Assembly (NCBI RefSeq): GCF_000964545.1
Contig: NZ_BBVD01000007.1
Location: forward strand, 310,001 to 374,000
Direction: 5' to 3'
DNA length: 64,000 nucleotides
From: Comamonas thiooxydans
GTDB lineage: Bacteria > Pseudomonadota > Gammaproteobacteria > Burkholderiales > Burkholderiaceae_C
The notes under the pieces: model-generated
Database searches by the model: none
What the model saw: only the letters and a program-made list of their open reading frames with translations
Told to the model about the DNA's origin: nothing
In this document: piece by piece, positions 30,330 to 39,402 of the stretch
Layout: each line of letters starts with the position of its first letter
Position numbering within the stretch: the first letter of the stretch is position 1
Translations under genes and position numbers: made by a program

Positions 30330-31871
30330 TCAGTGGCTGGTCGTGCTGCCGCGCAGCATGTGCTTGAGCAGCTTGCCGGTCGCGGTGCGCGGCAGCGTGT
30401 CACGGACTTCGAAGATGCGCGGAATCTTGTAGCGAGCCAGCCTGGTTTCCATGAACTGGCGCAGATCTTCATGGACCAGCGTCTTGCCAGGCTTCAGGGT
30501 CAGCACCGCCACCACGGTCTCGCCCCATTCGGGATGAGGGCGGCCGATGACGGCCACGTCCTGCACATCGGAGTGGGTGCAGAGCACGTCTTCCACTTCC
30601 TTGGAGTAGACGTTCTCGCCGCCGGTGACGATCATGTCCTTGAGTCTGTCCACGATGTAGAGATAGCCGTCCTCGTCCACGCGCGCCAGGTCGCCGCTGC
30701 GATACCAGCCCTGGTCGTCCAGCACGGCGGCCGTGGCCTCGGGGTTGTCCAGATAGCCTTGCATCATGGCCGCAGAGCGCAGGCAGATCTCGCCCACTTC
30801 GCCGGGGTCGCACAGGCCGCCGTCCTGACGGCGCACTTCCAGTTCAACGCCGGGTATGGCGCAGCGACCTATGGAGCCCGCCTTGGCCACGGCCTCTTCG
30901 GGGTAGAGCACGGTGCCCAGAGGGCCTGATTCGGTCATGCCATAGACCTGCATGAAGCGGTCGCTGCGATAGACCTGAGCCAGCTTGCGTGCCATGTCCG
31001 CGCCCAGCGGGCCGCCGCCGTAGGCCCACAATCGCATGGCGCTGAAGTCGTAGCTGGCCACATCGGGCACCACGGACAGCGGTGCCAGAAAGGCAATCGG
31101 TGCGCCAAAGGTGAAACTGATGCACTCGCGCTCCAGCGTTTCCAGAAACTCCCTGGGCGCATATTCGCGCATCAGTACAGCGGTGCCGCCCATGAGCAAA
31201 GTGCCCAGGAACCAGTTGTTCAGCGGCGACGAGTGCCAGATGGGCATGGCGATCAGCGTGCGCTCCGTGGGCGCCAGCGAGGTGGCCGCCGCTGCACACA
31301 GGGCGGCATGGAAGACATTGGCATGGCTGTGCAGGCAGCCCTTGGGCTGGCCCGTGGTGCCGGAGGTGTAGAGAATCTCGGCCAGAGCGTGTGGCGCAGG
31401 TCGGCCATGCTCGTCGCCGCAGGGCGCAGCCTGCGCCAGCAGCTCATCGAAGCAGTCCACGCCTTCGGCGGCAGAAGCTGTGCTCAGCCACTGCATGTCG
31501 GCCGGCGGCTGTGGTTCGGCCTGGATGGCGGCGATCAGCGAGGCGCGCGCACCATCCACCAGACATAGGCGGGCACCCGAGTGACGCAGTATGTAGCTGA
31601 CTTCCGGGGCCTGCAGCTTGTGGTTGATGGGCACGACGACCGCGCCCAGCCGCCAGGCGCCAAGCAGCGCAAACACAAAGCCCGGGGTGTTGAAGCACAG
31701 CAGGCCTAGCTTGTCGCCCTGGCGCACGCCTTGCTCATAAAGCACGGTGGCGGCTCGGCGGCCGGCCTGCGCCAGCGCGGCATAGCTCCAGTCCTGACCG
31801 TCGGCGCGCAGCGCCAGTTTTTCGGGGCGAGTGCGTGCCTGCTGGTCAAGCAGGGAAATGAAATTCATCAT
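30330..31871 (-). CDS. AMP-dependent acyl-CoA synthetase/ligase
   Basis: Adenylate-forming enzyme of 513 residues that activates a carboxylic acid with ATP and joins it to CoA. The motifs in order are the P-loop-like YTSGTTGQPKG, YGMTESGP, YRSGDLARVDEDGY, the hinge DRLKDMIVTGGENVYSKEVE, and the C-terminal catalytic Lys in PRTATGKLLKH. It starts 14 bases after the acyl-CoA dehydrogenase stop, so they are one transcript. With the dehydrogenase and the binding protein it suggests uptake, activation and oxidation of an organic acid. The substrate is not readable from the sequence. Confidence 0.9.
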   Translation of the reverse strand: MMNFISLLDQQARTRPEKLALRADGQDWSYAALAQAGRRAATVLYEQGVRQGDKLGLLCFNTPGFVFALLGAWRLGAVVVPINHKLQAPEVSYILRHSGARLCLVDGARASLIAAIQAEPQPPADMQWLSTASAAEGVDCFDELLAQAAPCGDEHGRPAPHALAEILYTSGTTGQPKGCLHSHANVFHAALCAAAATSLAPTERTLIAMPIWHSSPLNNWFLGTLLMGGTAVLMREYAPREFLETLERECISFTFGAPIAFLAPLSVVPDVASYDFSAMRLWAYGGGPLGADMARKLAQVYRSDRFMQVYGMTESGPLGTVLYPEEAVAKAGSIGRCAIPGVELEVRRQDGGLCDPGEVGEICLRSAAMMQGYLDNPEATAAVLDDQGWYRSGDLARVDEDGYLYIVDRLKDMIVTGGENVYSKEVEDVLCTHSDVQDVAVIGRPHPEWGETVVAVLTLKPGKTLVHEDLRQFMETRLARYKIPRIFEVRDTLPRTATGKLLKHMLRGSTTSH

Positions 31872-31885
31872 TGCTGGCGTCCTCC

Positions 31886-33535
31886 TCAGCCAGTCCAGGC
31901 ATTGCGCAGCAGGGCGGCTGGGTCGCTGCTGCCGCAGGCAACACCTGCCACCGGGCCCCAGTCCGGGTCGAAGCGGCTGCCGATGAAGGCCGAGGCACTG
32001 TCGCTGCCCGCATGCTGCAGCATCAGTGTGGCTTGCACCGTGGTGGCCAGGCGCTGGGTGAAGCGGCGCGCTTCGCGCTCCAGATCCTGCGGGGGTAGGG
32101 TGACGGCCTCGCGCAGCTTGTCCACCTGCGCACGCAGCACGGCGTCCTCTGAGCCGACTTCACGCAGATGGTCCAGCAGCAGATGGGCGTCGTCCGGATT
32201 GCGGGCAATGGCGCGCAGCACATCCAGGCACATGACGTTGCCCGACCCCTCCCAGATGGAGTTGACGGGTGCTTCGCGGAACAAGCGCCCCATGGGGCCG
32301 GTCTCCACATAGCCGTTGCCGCCGAAGACTTCCATGGCTTCGCCGGTGTAGCCCACGGCACGCTTGCAGTTCCAGAATTTGGCGGCAGGCGTGACGATGC
32401 GGCGCCAGGCCTGATCCAGAGGGTCTTCGGAGCCAAAGCGTGCGGCCAGATCCATGGCCAGCCAGGTGGCGGCTTCGGATTCCAATGCCATATCGGCCAG
32501 CAGGCCGGTCATCACCGGCTGCTCTACAAGGGGCAGGCCGAAGGCATGGCGGTTGTGCGTGTAGTGCAGGGCCTGCACCAGGGCCTGGCGCATGAAGCCT
32601 GCACTGGACAGCGCACAGTCCAGGCGGGTGTAGGTGGCCATTTCGATGATGGTGGAAATGCCCCGGCCTTCCTGGCCTATGAGCACGCCCCAGGCGTTGT
32701 CGAACTCCACTTCGCTGCTGCTGTTGGAGCGGTTGCCCACCTTGTCCTTGAGGCGCTGGATATGAATGGCGTTCTTGCTGCCGTCGGGCCGCCAGCGTGG
32801 CACGAAAAAGCAGGTGGGGCCGCGCTCCTCGGTCTTGGCCAGCACCAGATGCCCGTCGCACATGGGGGCCGAGAAGAACCACTTGTGGCCGGTGATCAGG
32901 TATTCCTCGCCCCAAGGGCCGCTGTTGCCCGATGGGTTCAGGGCCACGGCACGTGTGGTGTTGCTGCGCACATCGCTGCCGCCCTGGCGCTCCGTCATGC
33001 CCATGCCCACGGTGATGGAACGCTTGCCCTCGGCGGGGATGTCGCGCGCGTCGTAGTCAGTGGATTCCAGCAGCGGCCCCAGCACCGCATTGAGTTGCGG
33101 GTTGATGCGCACCAGCGGAATGCTGGCCTTGGTCATGGTCGTCGGGCAGGTCGAGCCGGACTCGATCTGGCTGTGCATGAACAGCGATGCGCCATAGGCG
33201 GCCCAGGCCGTTGGCCGCTTGTCGGTGAAGGGCAGGTTGGAGATGCCGTTGCGCCGTGCAATCGTCATCATCTGGTGCCATGCGGGATGAAAGCGCACTT
33301 GGTCGATACGGTCGCCCGAGGGCGAATGCGTGTGCAGTTCGGGCTCGAAGTGATTGGCTTCTTCTGCGGCGCGCAGCGTGGCTTCGGCGCCGTATTCCGC
33401 GCCCTGGCGTTGCAGCTCCGGGTCGCGCCACTGTGCGCCGCCGCGTGTCACGGCACGCTGCAGCACCGGGTCGCTGGTGTAGACGTTGTAGTCCTTGAGC
33501 TCCGGAGCCTGGTTATGGGGATGGATGCCAGTCAT
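31886..33535 (-). CDS. AidB-like acyl-CoA dehydrogenase
   Basis: FAD-dependent acyl-CoA dehydrogenase, 549 residues, about the length of E. coli AidB (541) rather than the usual 380-400. The N-terminal part (HNQAPELKDYNVYTSDPVL, the AidB-type extension) precedes the core with GMGMTERQGGSDVRSN and TGHKWFFSAPMCDG, and the helical C domain with VFGGNGYVETGPMGRLFREA and NSIWEGSGNV. AidB is linked to alkylation-damage response in E. coli. Here the operon with a ligase favours a catabolic role. This gene lies between the binding protein and the ligase. Confidence 0.88.
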   Translation of the reverse strand: MTGIHPHNQAPELKDYNVYTSDPVLQRAVTRGGAQWRDPELQRQGAEYGAEATLRAAEEANHFEPELHTHSPSGDRIDQVRFHPAWHQMMTIARRNGISNLPFTDKRPTAWAAYGASLFMHSQIESGSTCPTTMTKASIPLVRINPQLNAVLGPLLESTDYDARDIPAEGKRSITVGMGMTERQGGSDVRSNTTRAVALNPSGNSGPWGEEYLITGHKWFFSAPMCDGHLVLAKTEERGPTCFFVPRWRPDGSKNAIHIQRLKDKVGNRSNSSSEVEFDNAWGVLIGQEGRGISTIIEMATYTRLDCALSSAGFMRQALVQALHYTHNRHAFGLPLVEQPVMTGLLADMALESEAATWLAMDLAARFGSEDPLDQAWRRIVTPAAKFWNCKRAVGYTGEAMEVFGGNGYVETGPMGRLFREAPVNSIWEGSGNVMCLDVLRAIARNPDDAHLLLDHLREVGSEDAVLRAQVDKLREAVTLPPQDLEREARRFTQRLATTVQATLMLQHAGSDSASAFIGSRFDPDWGPVAGVACGSSDPAALLRNAWTG

Positions 33536-33638
33536 GATGTCTCTTCCTTGCTATGTGACCCTGCCCGCAGCAGGGCGCAGGGCTTTGTGATTTCTATGTC
33601 ATGCGCAACTGGCGGTCAGGGGCCGCCAGGGTGCGGGT

Positions 33639-34883
33639 TCAGGATGGCCGCTTCATCTTGCAGCTGGTGTCCAGGCTGGCCGCCTGTGCGGAAACCGTGC
33701 TCACGGGCTTCCATCCCAGGCCCGTTCCTTCCTGGTCATGCACCACGGCCTTGCCGTCCACTTTTTCCCAGCTCAGCACATGGATGGGTTGCTGGGCCTG
33801 GTGGTCGCTCTTGCGCATTTCCACGGGGCCGTTGATGCCCTCGAAGCGCATGCCCGACATCCTGGCCGCGACGGCGGCAGGTTCCACGGACTTGGTCTCG
33901 CGAATGGCCTGGGCCAGCATCAGCATGGCGTTGTGGCCCAGGCCGTTGATGAAGTCCTCGTTGAACTGGCGCTTGAAGCCCGGCAGCAGCGGGTTGCTGG
34001 CCAGTGGCTCAGAGTTGGGGCTGAAGGCCGAGATCAGCTTGACCCTGCCTTGCCCTGCTGCCCCCATGGCGCTGGGAACGCCGAAGTTGTTGCCGTTGAG
34101 GGTATAGAAGTCCGTGCTCAAGCCAGCTTCGCGCGCAGCCCGCACGATCAGCGCCAGATCGGCACCGAAGTCCGCAGTGATGACGGCATCGGCCCCGGAT
34201 TGCTTGATCTTGGCGATATAGGGGGAGTAATCCTTGACCTGGCCCAGCGGGTGGAAGTCATCGCCCACGATCTTCAGGTCGGGGTGCTTGGCCGCCAGCA
34301 TGCTGCGTGCGGCGCGCGAGACTTCCTGGCCATAGGCATAGTTGGGGTTGAGCAGAAAGACCTGCTTCACCTGCTTTTGCCCGGCCAGATAGGAGGTCAG
34401 CGCGGCCACCTTCATGTCCGAGTTCGCATCGGTGCGGAAGTGCCAGTAGCTGCACCTGGCATTGGTCATCTGCGGTGCCTGGGCAGCATAGTTGAGATAG
34501 ATGATTTCCTTGCCGGGGTTGCGGCTGTTGTGCTTTTCGATGGCTTCCTGCAGTGCCAGGCCCACGGCCGAGGAGCTGGCACCCTGCACCACATAGCGGA
34601 TGTTCTGTCCGATGATGGAGTTGAGCTGGCTCAGCGCCTCCTGTGCGGAGAGGCGGTTGTCGAAGGGCACGACCTCGAACTTCACGGCACCGGCCCAGCT
34701 TTGCTCGTTGGCAAGCTTGGCGCTGTACTGGAAGCTCTTGAGTATGTTCAGGCCCAGCCCCGCCATGGGGCCGCTCATGGCATCCAGCGAGGCAATCTTC
34801 ACCACCGTGGCCGGCTGCGCGTGAACGAGTGATGCGCAGGCCAGAGCCACTGCCGCCAGGGGAGTGGAAATACGAGGGTGCAT
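33639..34883 (-). CDS. ABC-type periplasmic binding protein (LivK/branched-chain amino acid family)
   Basis: Periplasmic solute-binding protein of 414 residues. The signal peptide is MHPRISTPLAAVALACASLVHA, with a likely cut after VHA. The mature part begins with KIASLDAMSGPMAGLG, and two type I binding-protein lobes follow. The start at ATG 34883 is supported by GGAG 8 bases upstream. It is the first gene of the operon. No permease or ATPase genes are nearby, so its transport partners must lie elsewhere. It may bring in an acid that the next enzymes degrade. Confidence 0.88.
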   Translation of the reverse strand: MHPRISTPLAAVALACASLVHAQPATVVKIASLDAMSGPMAGLGLNILKSFQYSAKLANEQSWAGAVKFEVVPFDNRLSAQEALSQLNSIIGQNIRYVVQGASSSAVGLALQEAIEKHNSRNPGKEIIYLNYAAQAPQMTNARCSYWHFRTDANSDMKVAALTSYLAGQKQVKQVFLLNPNYAYGQEVSRAARSMLAAKHPDLKIVGDDFHPLGQVKDYSPYIAKIKQSGADAVITADFGADLALIVRAAREAGLSTDFYTLNGNNFGVPSAMGAAGQGRVKLISAFSPNSEPLASNPLLPGFKRQFNEDFINGLGHNAMLMLAQAIRETKSVEPAAVAARMSGMRFEGINGPVEMRKSDHQAQQPIHVLSWEKVDGKAVVHDQEGTGLGWKPVSTVSAQAASLDTSCKMKRPS

Positions 34884-35003
34884 GCTTGTCTCCGTCCTCT
34901 CATAGGAATTTTTTATTCGCCAGGCCGCAATGCACAATGGCATCGAGGTACCTGTCAAAAATTCTAGGAAACCGTGCAAAAAAGGTGTTCGGATTTGGCC
35001 AGC

Positions 35004-35645
35004 ATGAAACCACGCACTCCTTCGACCGCGACAGCAGGGCGTCGCCGCCCTTTGCAGTCCCGCGCGCGGCAGACGTTTCAGGCCCTGCAGGACGCCTTTG
35101 TTCGGCTTTTGCTTGAGCGCAGTTACGCGGAAATCACCGTGCGCGAGATCGTCCTGGTGGCGGGCACCGGGCTGGGCAGCTTCTACGAGTACTTCTCGGG
35201 CAAGGAAGATCTGGCCAAGGTCTGCCTGCATCTGCGCTCCAAGTCGCTGCTGCTGGGCATTCGCGGCGTGACCGGCAGTCATTCGGGCCAGCCGCTGATG
35301 CAGATTGCCGAGGCGGTGATCGAGTCACAGCTGCAGGCGCACCGCGAGCGGGCAGATGAATGGGGTGCCCACTATCTGCTGGAGCGCCACTACTCCACTT
35401 CCGAGGCCTACCGCAAGATGTTCGAACGCTTTGTGGATGCCTGGGCCGCAGCCATAGAGCAGGCCGTCGATCTGCCCCCGGACTACCCGGTGCGCGATGC
35501 TGCACGGGTGAGCCAGTGCATTCTGTACGGCCTGTTCAATCACAGCTATCTGGCCGCCGATGCACCGCCGGATCTGGACTTGCTGCGCCAGCGCGCCAAC
35601 ACGGCCATATCCGGTTATCTGAACGCCTTGCGCTGCGCTGCCTGA
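35004..35645 (+). CDS. TetR-family transcriptional regulator
   Basis: Repressor-type regulator of 213 residues. The N-terminal helix-turn-helix reads ARQTFQALQDAF, then ITVREIVLVAGTGLGSFYEYF, which is the TetR signature. The C-terminal ligand domain is poorly conserved. A GTG at 34974 would add ten residues; ATG 35004 is preferred. It is divergent from the binding-protein gene, with a 120-base shared control region that contains the 8-base palindrome AGGTACCT (34946-34953). It probably controls the neighbouring acyl-CoA operon. Confidence 0.88.
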   Translation: MKPRTPSTATAGRRRPLQSRARQTFQALQDAFVRLLLERSYAEITVREIVLVAGTGLGSFYEYFSGKEDLAKVCLHLRSKSLLLGIRGVTGSHSGQPLMQIAEAVIESQLQAHRERADEWGAHYLLERHYSTSEAYRKMFERFVDAWAAAIEQAVDLPPDYPVRDAARVSQCILYGLFNHSYLAADAPPDLDLLRQRANTAISGYLNALRCAA

Positions 35646-35654
35646 AATGAAAAA

Positions 35655-35681
35655 GACCGCCAGCGGCAAGCCGCGGCGGTC
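35655..35681 (-). terminator. Terminator between tetR and topB
   Basis: Stem GACCGCC-(A)-GCGGC / GCCGC-GGCGGTC (35655-35681) with a 2-base gap and one bulge. The A-run at 35648-35654 becomes a U-run on the minus strand, so it mainly terminates topB. Confidence 0.75.
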
Positions 35682-35710
35682 CTCGTTGGTCATTGCGGCA
35701 GGGCTGGCGA

Positions 35711-38635
35711 TCAGCTCACATGCTTGCCCACAATGCCGGCCAGCTCGAACATGCTGATCTGCTCCTTGCCGAACACCGGCTTGAGCTTGGCGTCGGCGTT
35801 GATGGCGCGCTTGTCCTTGGCGTCCTGCAGGCCGTTGGCCTTGATGTAGTCCCAGAGCTTTTTGATCACGTCGGGGCGCGAGGTGGGTTCGCTGCCGATC
35901 ACGGCGGCCAGGTCGGCGCTGGGCTTGAGCGTGGCGCTCACGGTGCGGGGCTTCTTCACCGCTGCGGTCTTGGTCGCTGTCTTGGCGGCGGTCTTCTTGG
36001 CTGCCGTGCCTGTCTTCTTGGCGGCAGCTGTCGTGGTTTTGGCCGCCGCTGCGCCGGCAGTCTTGCGTGCCGGGTACTTGCCTTCGCGCTGCTCGAACTC
36101 GAAGTTCACCTTGCCCGCAGCACCATCCCAGACCAGGAAGGCCTTGAAGTTGCGGCGCGTGCGGTTGGAGACGAACTTCTCCAGCAGATCGGTCTTGCCG
36201 GTCTGCAGCAGCTTGCTCATCTGCTCGCGTTCGATGGGCTGCTGCAGAATGATCTGACCGCTCTTGAAGTCGCAGCTGGGCGTGGTCTGGGCCAGCGTGG
36301 GCACGGCCTTGGAGCAGACATAGTTGGCGCCATGCTCGAAGACGGGCGAGCCGCACTTGGGACAGGGGCCCAGGCTTTGCTGGTGGGCAAAGTCCACGAT
36401 CTCGCCCGTGTCCTCGGAGTCCTTGTCGTCGCCGAAGTCGAATTCCAGCTTGAAGTTGCTGTTTTCCTCGTCACGCACGATGGCGACCTCGGCCACGAAC
36501 GGCCAGCCGGCCTTGGAGCGGAAGCCCTCCAGCGGGCCGATGCGGCGCTCGCGCAGCAGCTGCTCGGCCTCGGCCGTCTCGAAGGTGCGGCCGGCCGGCG
36601 ACTTGGTGAACGAGAAGCCGCAGCCTTCGCTGGCACCATTGGCGCCCGTGCAGGCATAGCGGCGGTAGTTCTCCTTGACTACGCCGCCGCAGTTGGGGCA
36701 GGGCGTGGAGAGCGTCGCGTAGTCGCCGGGAATGGTGTCGCGGTCGTATTCCTTGGCCTTCTTGACCAGCTTCTCGGTCATGGCCTGGATCTGCTGCATG
36801 AAGGCTTCGCGCGAGAGCTGGCCTTTTTCCATCTGCGACAGCTTGAATTCCCATTCGCCGGTCAGGTCGGCGCGGCACAGCTCCTCGACTTCCAGGCCGC
36901 GCAGCAGCGTCATCAGCTGGAAGGCCTTGGCCGTGGGGATCAGCTCGCGGCCTTCGCGCAGCATGTACTTTTCCGTCAGCAGGCCTTCGATGATGGCCGC
37001 GCGCGTGGCTGGCGTGCCCAGGCCTTTTTCCTGCATGGCTTCACGCAGCTCGTCGTCGTCGATCTGCTTGCCGGCGCTTTCCATGGCGCCCAGCAGCGTG
37101 GCTTCGGAGTAGCGTGCCGGCGGCTTGGTCTTGAGGCCCTTGACATCGGCGTGGTGGGTGCGCGGCTGCTCGCCGGGCTGCACGGCCACCAGGGGCTGGC
37201 CCTTGTCGCCTTCCTTGGCGTCCTCCACCTCGTTGGCGGCTTCCTTGCCGTAGATGGCCAGCCAGCCCGGCTTGACCAGCACCTTGCCCTCGGTCTTGAA
37301 GCTGTGCTGTTCCACCTTGCTGATGCGTGTGGTGACCTGGTATTCGGCGCTGGGGAAGAACACGGCCATGAAGCGGCGCACGACCAGGTCGTACAGCTTC
37401 TGTTCGGCTTCCGACAGGCCCGAAGGGGCCTGCGTGGTCGGGATGATGGCAAAGTGATCCGACACCTTGCTGTTGTCGAAGACGCGCTTGGTGGGGCGGA
37501 TGTAGTTGTCGTTGATGGCCTGCTGGGCAAAGGGCGCCAGATGTCGCATGCCGCTGGTGGCCAGCATGTCGAAGGTCTGGCGTGCCACGGGCAGATAGTC
37601 CTCGGGCAGGGCGCGCGAGTCGGTACGTGGGTAGGTCAGGGCCTTGTGGCGCTCGTACAGGCTTTGCGCCAGCGCCAGCGTGGTCTTGGCCGAGAAGCCG
37701 AACTTGCCGTTGGCCTCGCGCTGCAGGCTGGTCAGGTCGAACAGCAGGGGCGAAGCCTGGGTGGTGGGCTTGCTTTCCTCGGTCACCTGGGCCGGCTTGC
37801 CCTGCACGGCGGCGGCAATCGCTTCGGCATCGGCCTTGTTCCACAGGCGGTCGGCCTTGGCCTCGGCATCGTCCGATTTCTTCCACTGCGGGTTGAACCA
37901 CTTGCCCAGGTACTGGCCGGCCTGGGCGTCGAAAGTGCCGTGCACTTCCCAGTAGTCGCGGCTGACGAATTTGCGGATCTTTTCCTCGCGCTCCACCACC
38001 AGGGACAGGGTGGGTGTCTGCACGCGGCCCACGGTGGTCAGGAAGAAGCCGCCGTCGCGCGAGTTGAAGGCCGTCATGGCGCGCGTGCCGTTGATGCCCA
38101 CCAGCCAGTCGGCTTCGGAGCGGCTGCGCGCGGCGCTGGCCAGGCCCTGCATCTGGGCATCGCTGCGCAGATTGTTGAAGCCGTCGCGAATCGCCTGCGG
38201 CGTCATGGACTGCAGCCACAGGCGCTTGACGGGTTTGCCCAGGCCGCCCTTGGCGCCGCCCGCGTATTGCTCGATCAGGCGGAAGATCAGCTCACCCTCG
38301 CGGCCCGCGTCACAGGCGTTGATGAGTTCGGTCACATCCTTGCGCTTGGCCTGCTTGACCACGGCGTTCAGGCGGGTCTTGGTCTTGTCCACGGGCTTGA
38401 GGTCGAAGCGCGGGGGGATGACCGGCAGATTGGCAAAACTCCATTTGCCGCGCTTGACATCGAATTCTTCGGGCGCCTGAATCTCCACCAGGTGGCCGAC
38501 CGCACTGGTCACCACATAGCTGTCGGATTCGAAGTAGTCATCGTGTTTTTCGAACTTGCCTGCCACCGGGGTCAGCGCACGGACGATGTCCTGTGCGACA
38601 GAAGGCTTCTCTGCAATCACCAGGGTTTTAGTCAT
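35711..38635 (-). CDS. topB: DNA topoisomerase III with H1-like linker and C-terminal SWIB domain
   Basis: Type IA topoisomerase of 974 residues, much longer than E. coli TopB (653). The Toprim domain begins TKTLVIAEKPSVAQDI and has NACDAGREGELIFR. The active-site Tyr is Y335 in LTYPRTDSR. Two Cys4 zinc fingers follow (CPNCGGVV...GCGF and CPKCGSP...YVC). Residues 857-896 are almost only Lys, Ala and Thr, like a histone H1 tail. Residues 897-974 are a SWIB/MDM2 domain (LKPSADLAAVIG, KLWDYIKANGLQD, KLKPVFG). SWIB fusions to type IA topoisomerases are known in Chlamydia. It is divergent from a SET-domain gene, with 117 bases between starts. Confidence 0.95.
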   Translation of the reverse strand: MTKTLVIAEKPSVAQDIVRALTPVAGKFEKHDDYFESDSYVVTSAVGHLVEIQAPEEFDVKRGKWSFANLPVIPPRFDLKPVDKTKTRLNAVVKQAKRKDVTELINACDAGREGELIFRLIEQYAGGAKGGLGKPVKRLWLQSMTPQAIRDGFNNLRSDAQMQGLASAARSRSEADWLVGINGTRAMTAFNSRDGGFFLTTVGRVQTPTLSLVVEREEKIRKFVSRDYWEVHGTFDAQAGQYLGKWFNPQWKKSDDAEAKADRLWNKADAEAIAAAVQGKPAQVTEESKPTTQASPLLFDLTSLQREANGKFGFSAKTTLALAQSLYERHKALTYPRTDSRALPEDYLPVARQTFDMLATSGMRHLAPFAQQAINDNYIRPTKRVFDNSKVSDHFAIIPTTQAPSGLSEAEQKLYDLVVRRFMAVFFPSAEYQVTTRISKVEQHSFKTEGKVLVKPGWLAIYGKEAANEVEDAKEGDKGQPLVAVQPGEQPRTHHADVKGLKTKPPARYSEATLLGAMESAGKQIDDDELREAMQEKGLGTPATRAAIIEGLLTEKYMLREGRELIPTAKAFQLMTLLRGLEVEELCRADLTGEWEFKLSQMEKGQLSREAFMQQIQAMTEKLVKKAKEYDRDTIPGDYATLSTPCPNCGGVVKENYRRYACTGANGASEGCGFSFTKSPAGRTFETAEAEQLLRERRIGPLEGFRSKAGWPFVAEVAIVRDEENSNFKLEFDFGDDKDSEDTGEIVDFAHQQSLGPCPKCGSPVFEHGANYVCSKAVPTLAQTTPSCDFKSGQIILQQPIEREQMSKLLQTGKTDLLEKFVSNRTRRNFKAFLVWDGAAGKVNFEFEQREGKYPARKTAGAAAAKTTTAAAKKTGTAAKKTAAKTATKTAAVKKPRTVSATLKPSADLAAVIGSEPTSRPDVIKKLWDYIKANGLQDAKDKRAINADAKLKPVFGKEQISMFELAGIVGKHVS

Positions 38636-38752
38636 TGTGTGTTCTCGTCGTCATTAACCACCTGAACCCGAATCGAAACTCAGGCTCATACAATTCGCTT
38701 CTCACGCGCGCGCATGCGCACATGTGTGCATATTCAAAGTATCAGAGAAAAC

Positions 38753-39259
38753 ATGCCCCGCACATCACTGGCCTCTTCAACGGGCCGACGCATCCAGACC
38801 CGGCGCTCCGGCGTTCATGGCAAAGGCGTTTTCGCCGCGCAGGATATTGCGGAAGGCGAAACCATTATTGAGTACGTGGGTGAAGTGATTGACTGGCAGG
38901 AGGCGCAGGACCGTCATCCGCATGATCCCAGCCAGCCCAATCACACTTTTTACTTTCAGGTCGACGATGAGCGGGTGATAGATGCCACGCACAAGGGCAA
39001 TTCCTCGCGCTGGATCAACCACAGCTGCGCGCCCAACTGCTACACCGACGAGATCGACGGTCGCGTCTATATCGTGGCGCTGCGCAATATTGCAGCGGGC
39101 GAAGAACTGAACTACGACTATGGCCTGATGGTGGAGGAGCGCTATACGGCCAAGCTCAAGGCTGAATATGCCTGCTACTGCGGCGCTGCGAACTGCCGCG
39201 GCACCATGCTGGCGCCGAAAAGGGGCTGGAAACCGCCGATGCCTCACGGCACCCCCTGA
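38753..39259 (+). CDS. SET-domain protein lysine methyltransferase
   Basis: Methyltransferase of 168 residues using S-adenosylmethionine. The SET motifs are intact: GKGVFA near 23-28, RWINHSCAPNC (N89, H90, S91, C92) and EELNYDY (118-123). The post-SET zinc motif CYCGAANC gives C141, C143 and C148, which join C92. I chose ATG 38753 because the SET fold starts shortly after. It is divergent from the SWIB-topoisomerase gene, so the two chromatin-type proteins share a 117-base control region. The target is unknown. The Lys-rich linker of the topoisomerase is a candidate. Its TGA stop lies within the CCCCCTGAG start of a dispersed repeat. Confidence 0.9.
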   Translation: MPRTSLASSTGRRIQTRRSGVHGKGVFAAQDIAEGETIIEYVGEVIDWQEAQDRHPHDPSQPNHTFYFQVDDERVIDATHKGNSSRWINHSCAPNCYTDEIDGRVYIVALRNIAAGEELNYDYGLMVEERYTAKLKAEYACYCGAANCRGTMLAPKRGWKPPMPHGTP

Positions 39260-39351
39260 GCGGCTTTGCCGCTTCCCCCTCTCTCGCTTCGCGGGAGGGG
39301 GACGACGCCATCGCCGCGAGGCGGCTCTTTCTCGGCGTCTCTGAGTTGGAG
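39252..39351 (+). repeat. Dispersed intergenic repeat, copy A
   Basis: Begins CCCCCTGAGCGGC, continues with a CTTCCCCCT and GGGAGGGGGACGAC core (complementary runs that can fold), and ends CTCTGAGTTGG. Its closest relative is 57889-57991, about 80 percent identical by eye. It overlaps the SET gene stop codon. Confidence 0.8.
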
Positions 39352-39402
39352 CATGCCTTGTTCAAGGCGTGCTAGCTGCATAGAAATTTTGGATAAAGAA
39401 AA

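Noticed and set aside
35693..38665. 990-codon open frame on the plus strand opposite topB
   Set aside because: Same reason: it mirrors topB in the complementary frame and resembles no protein family.
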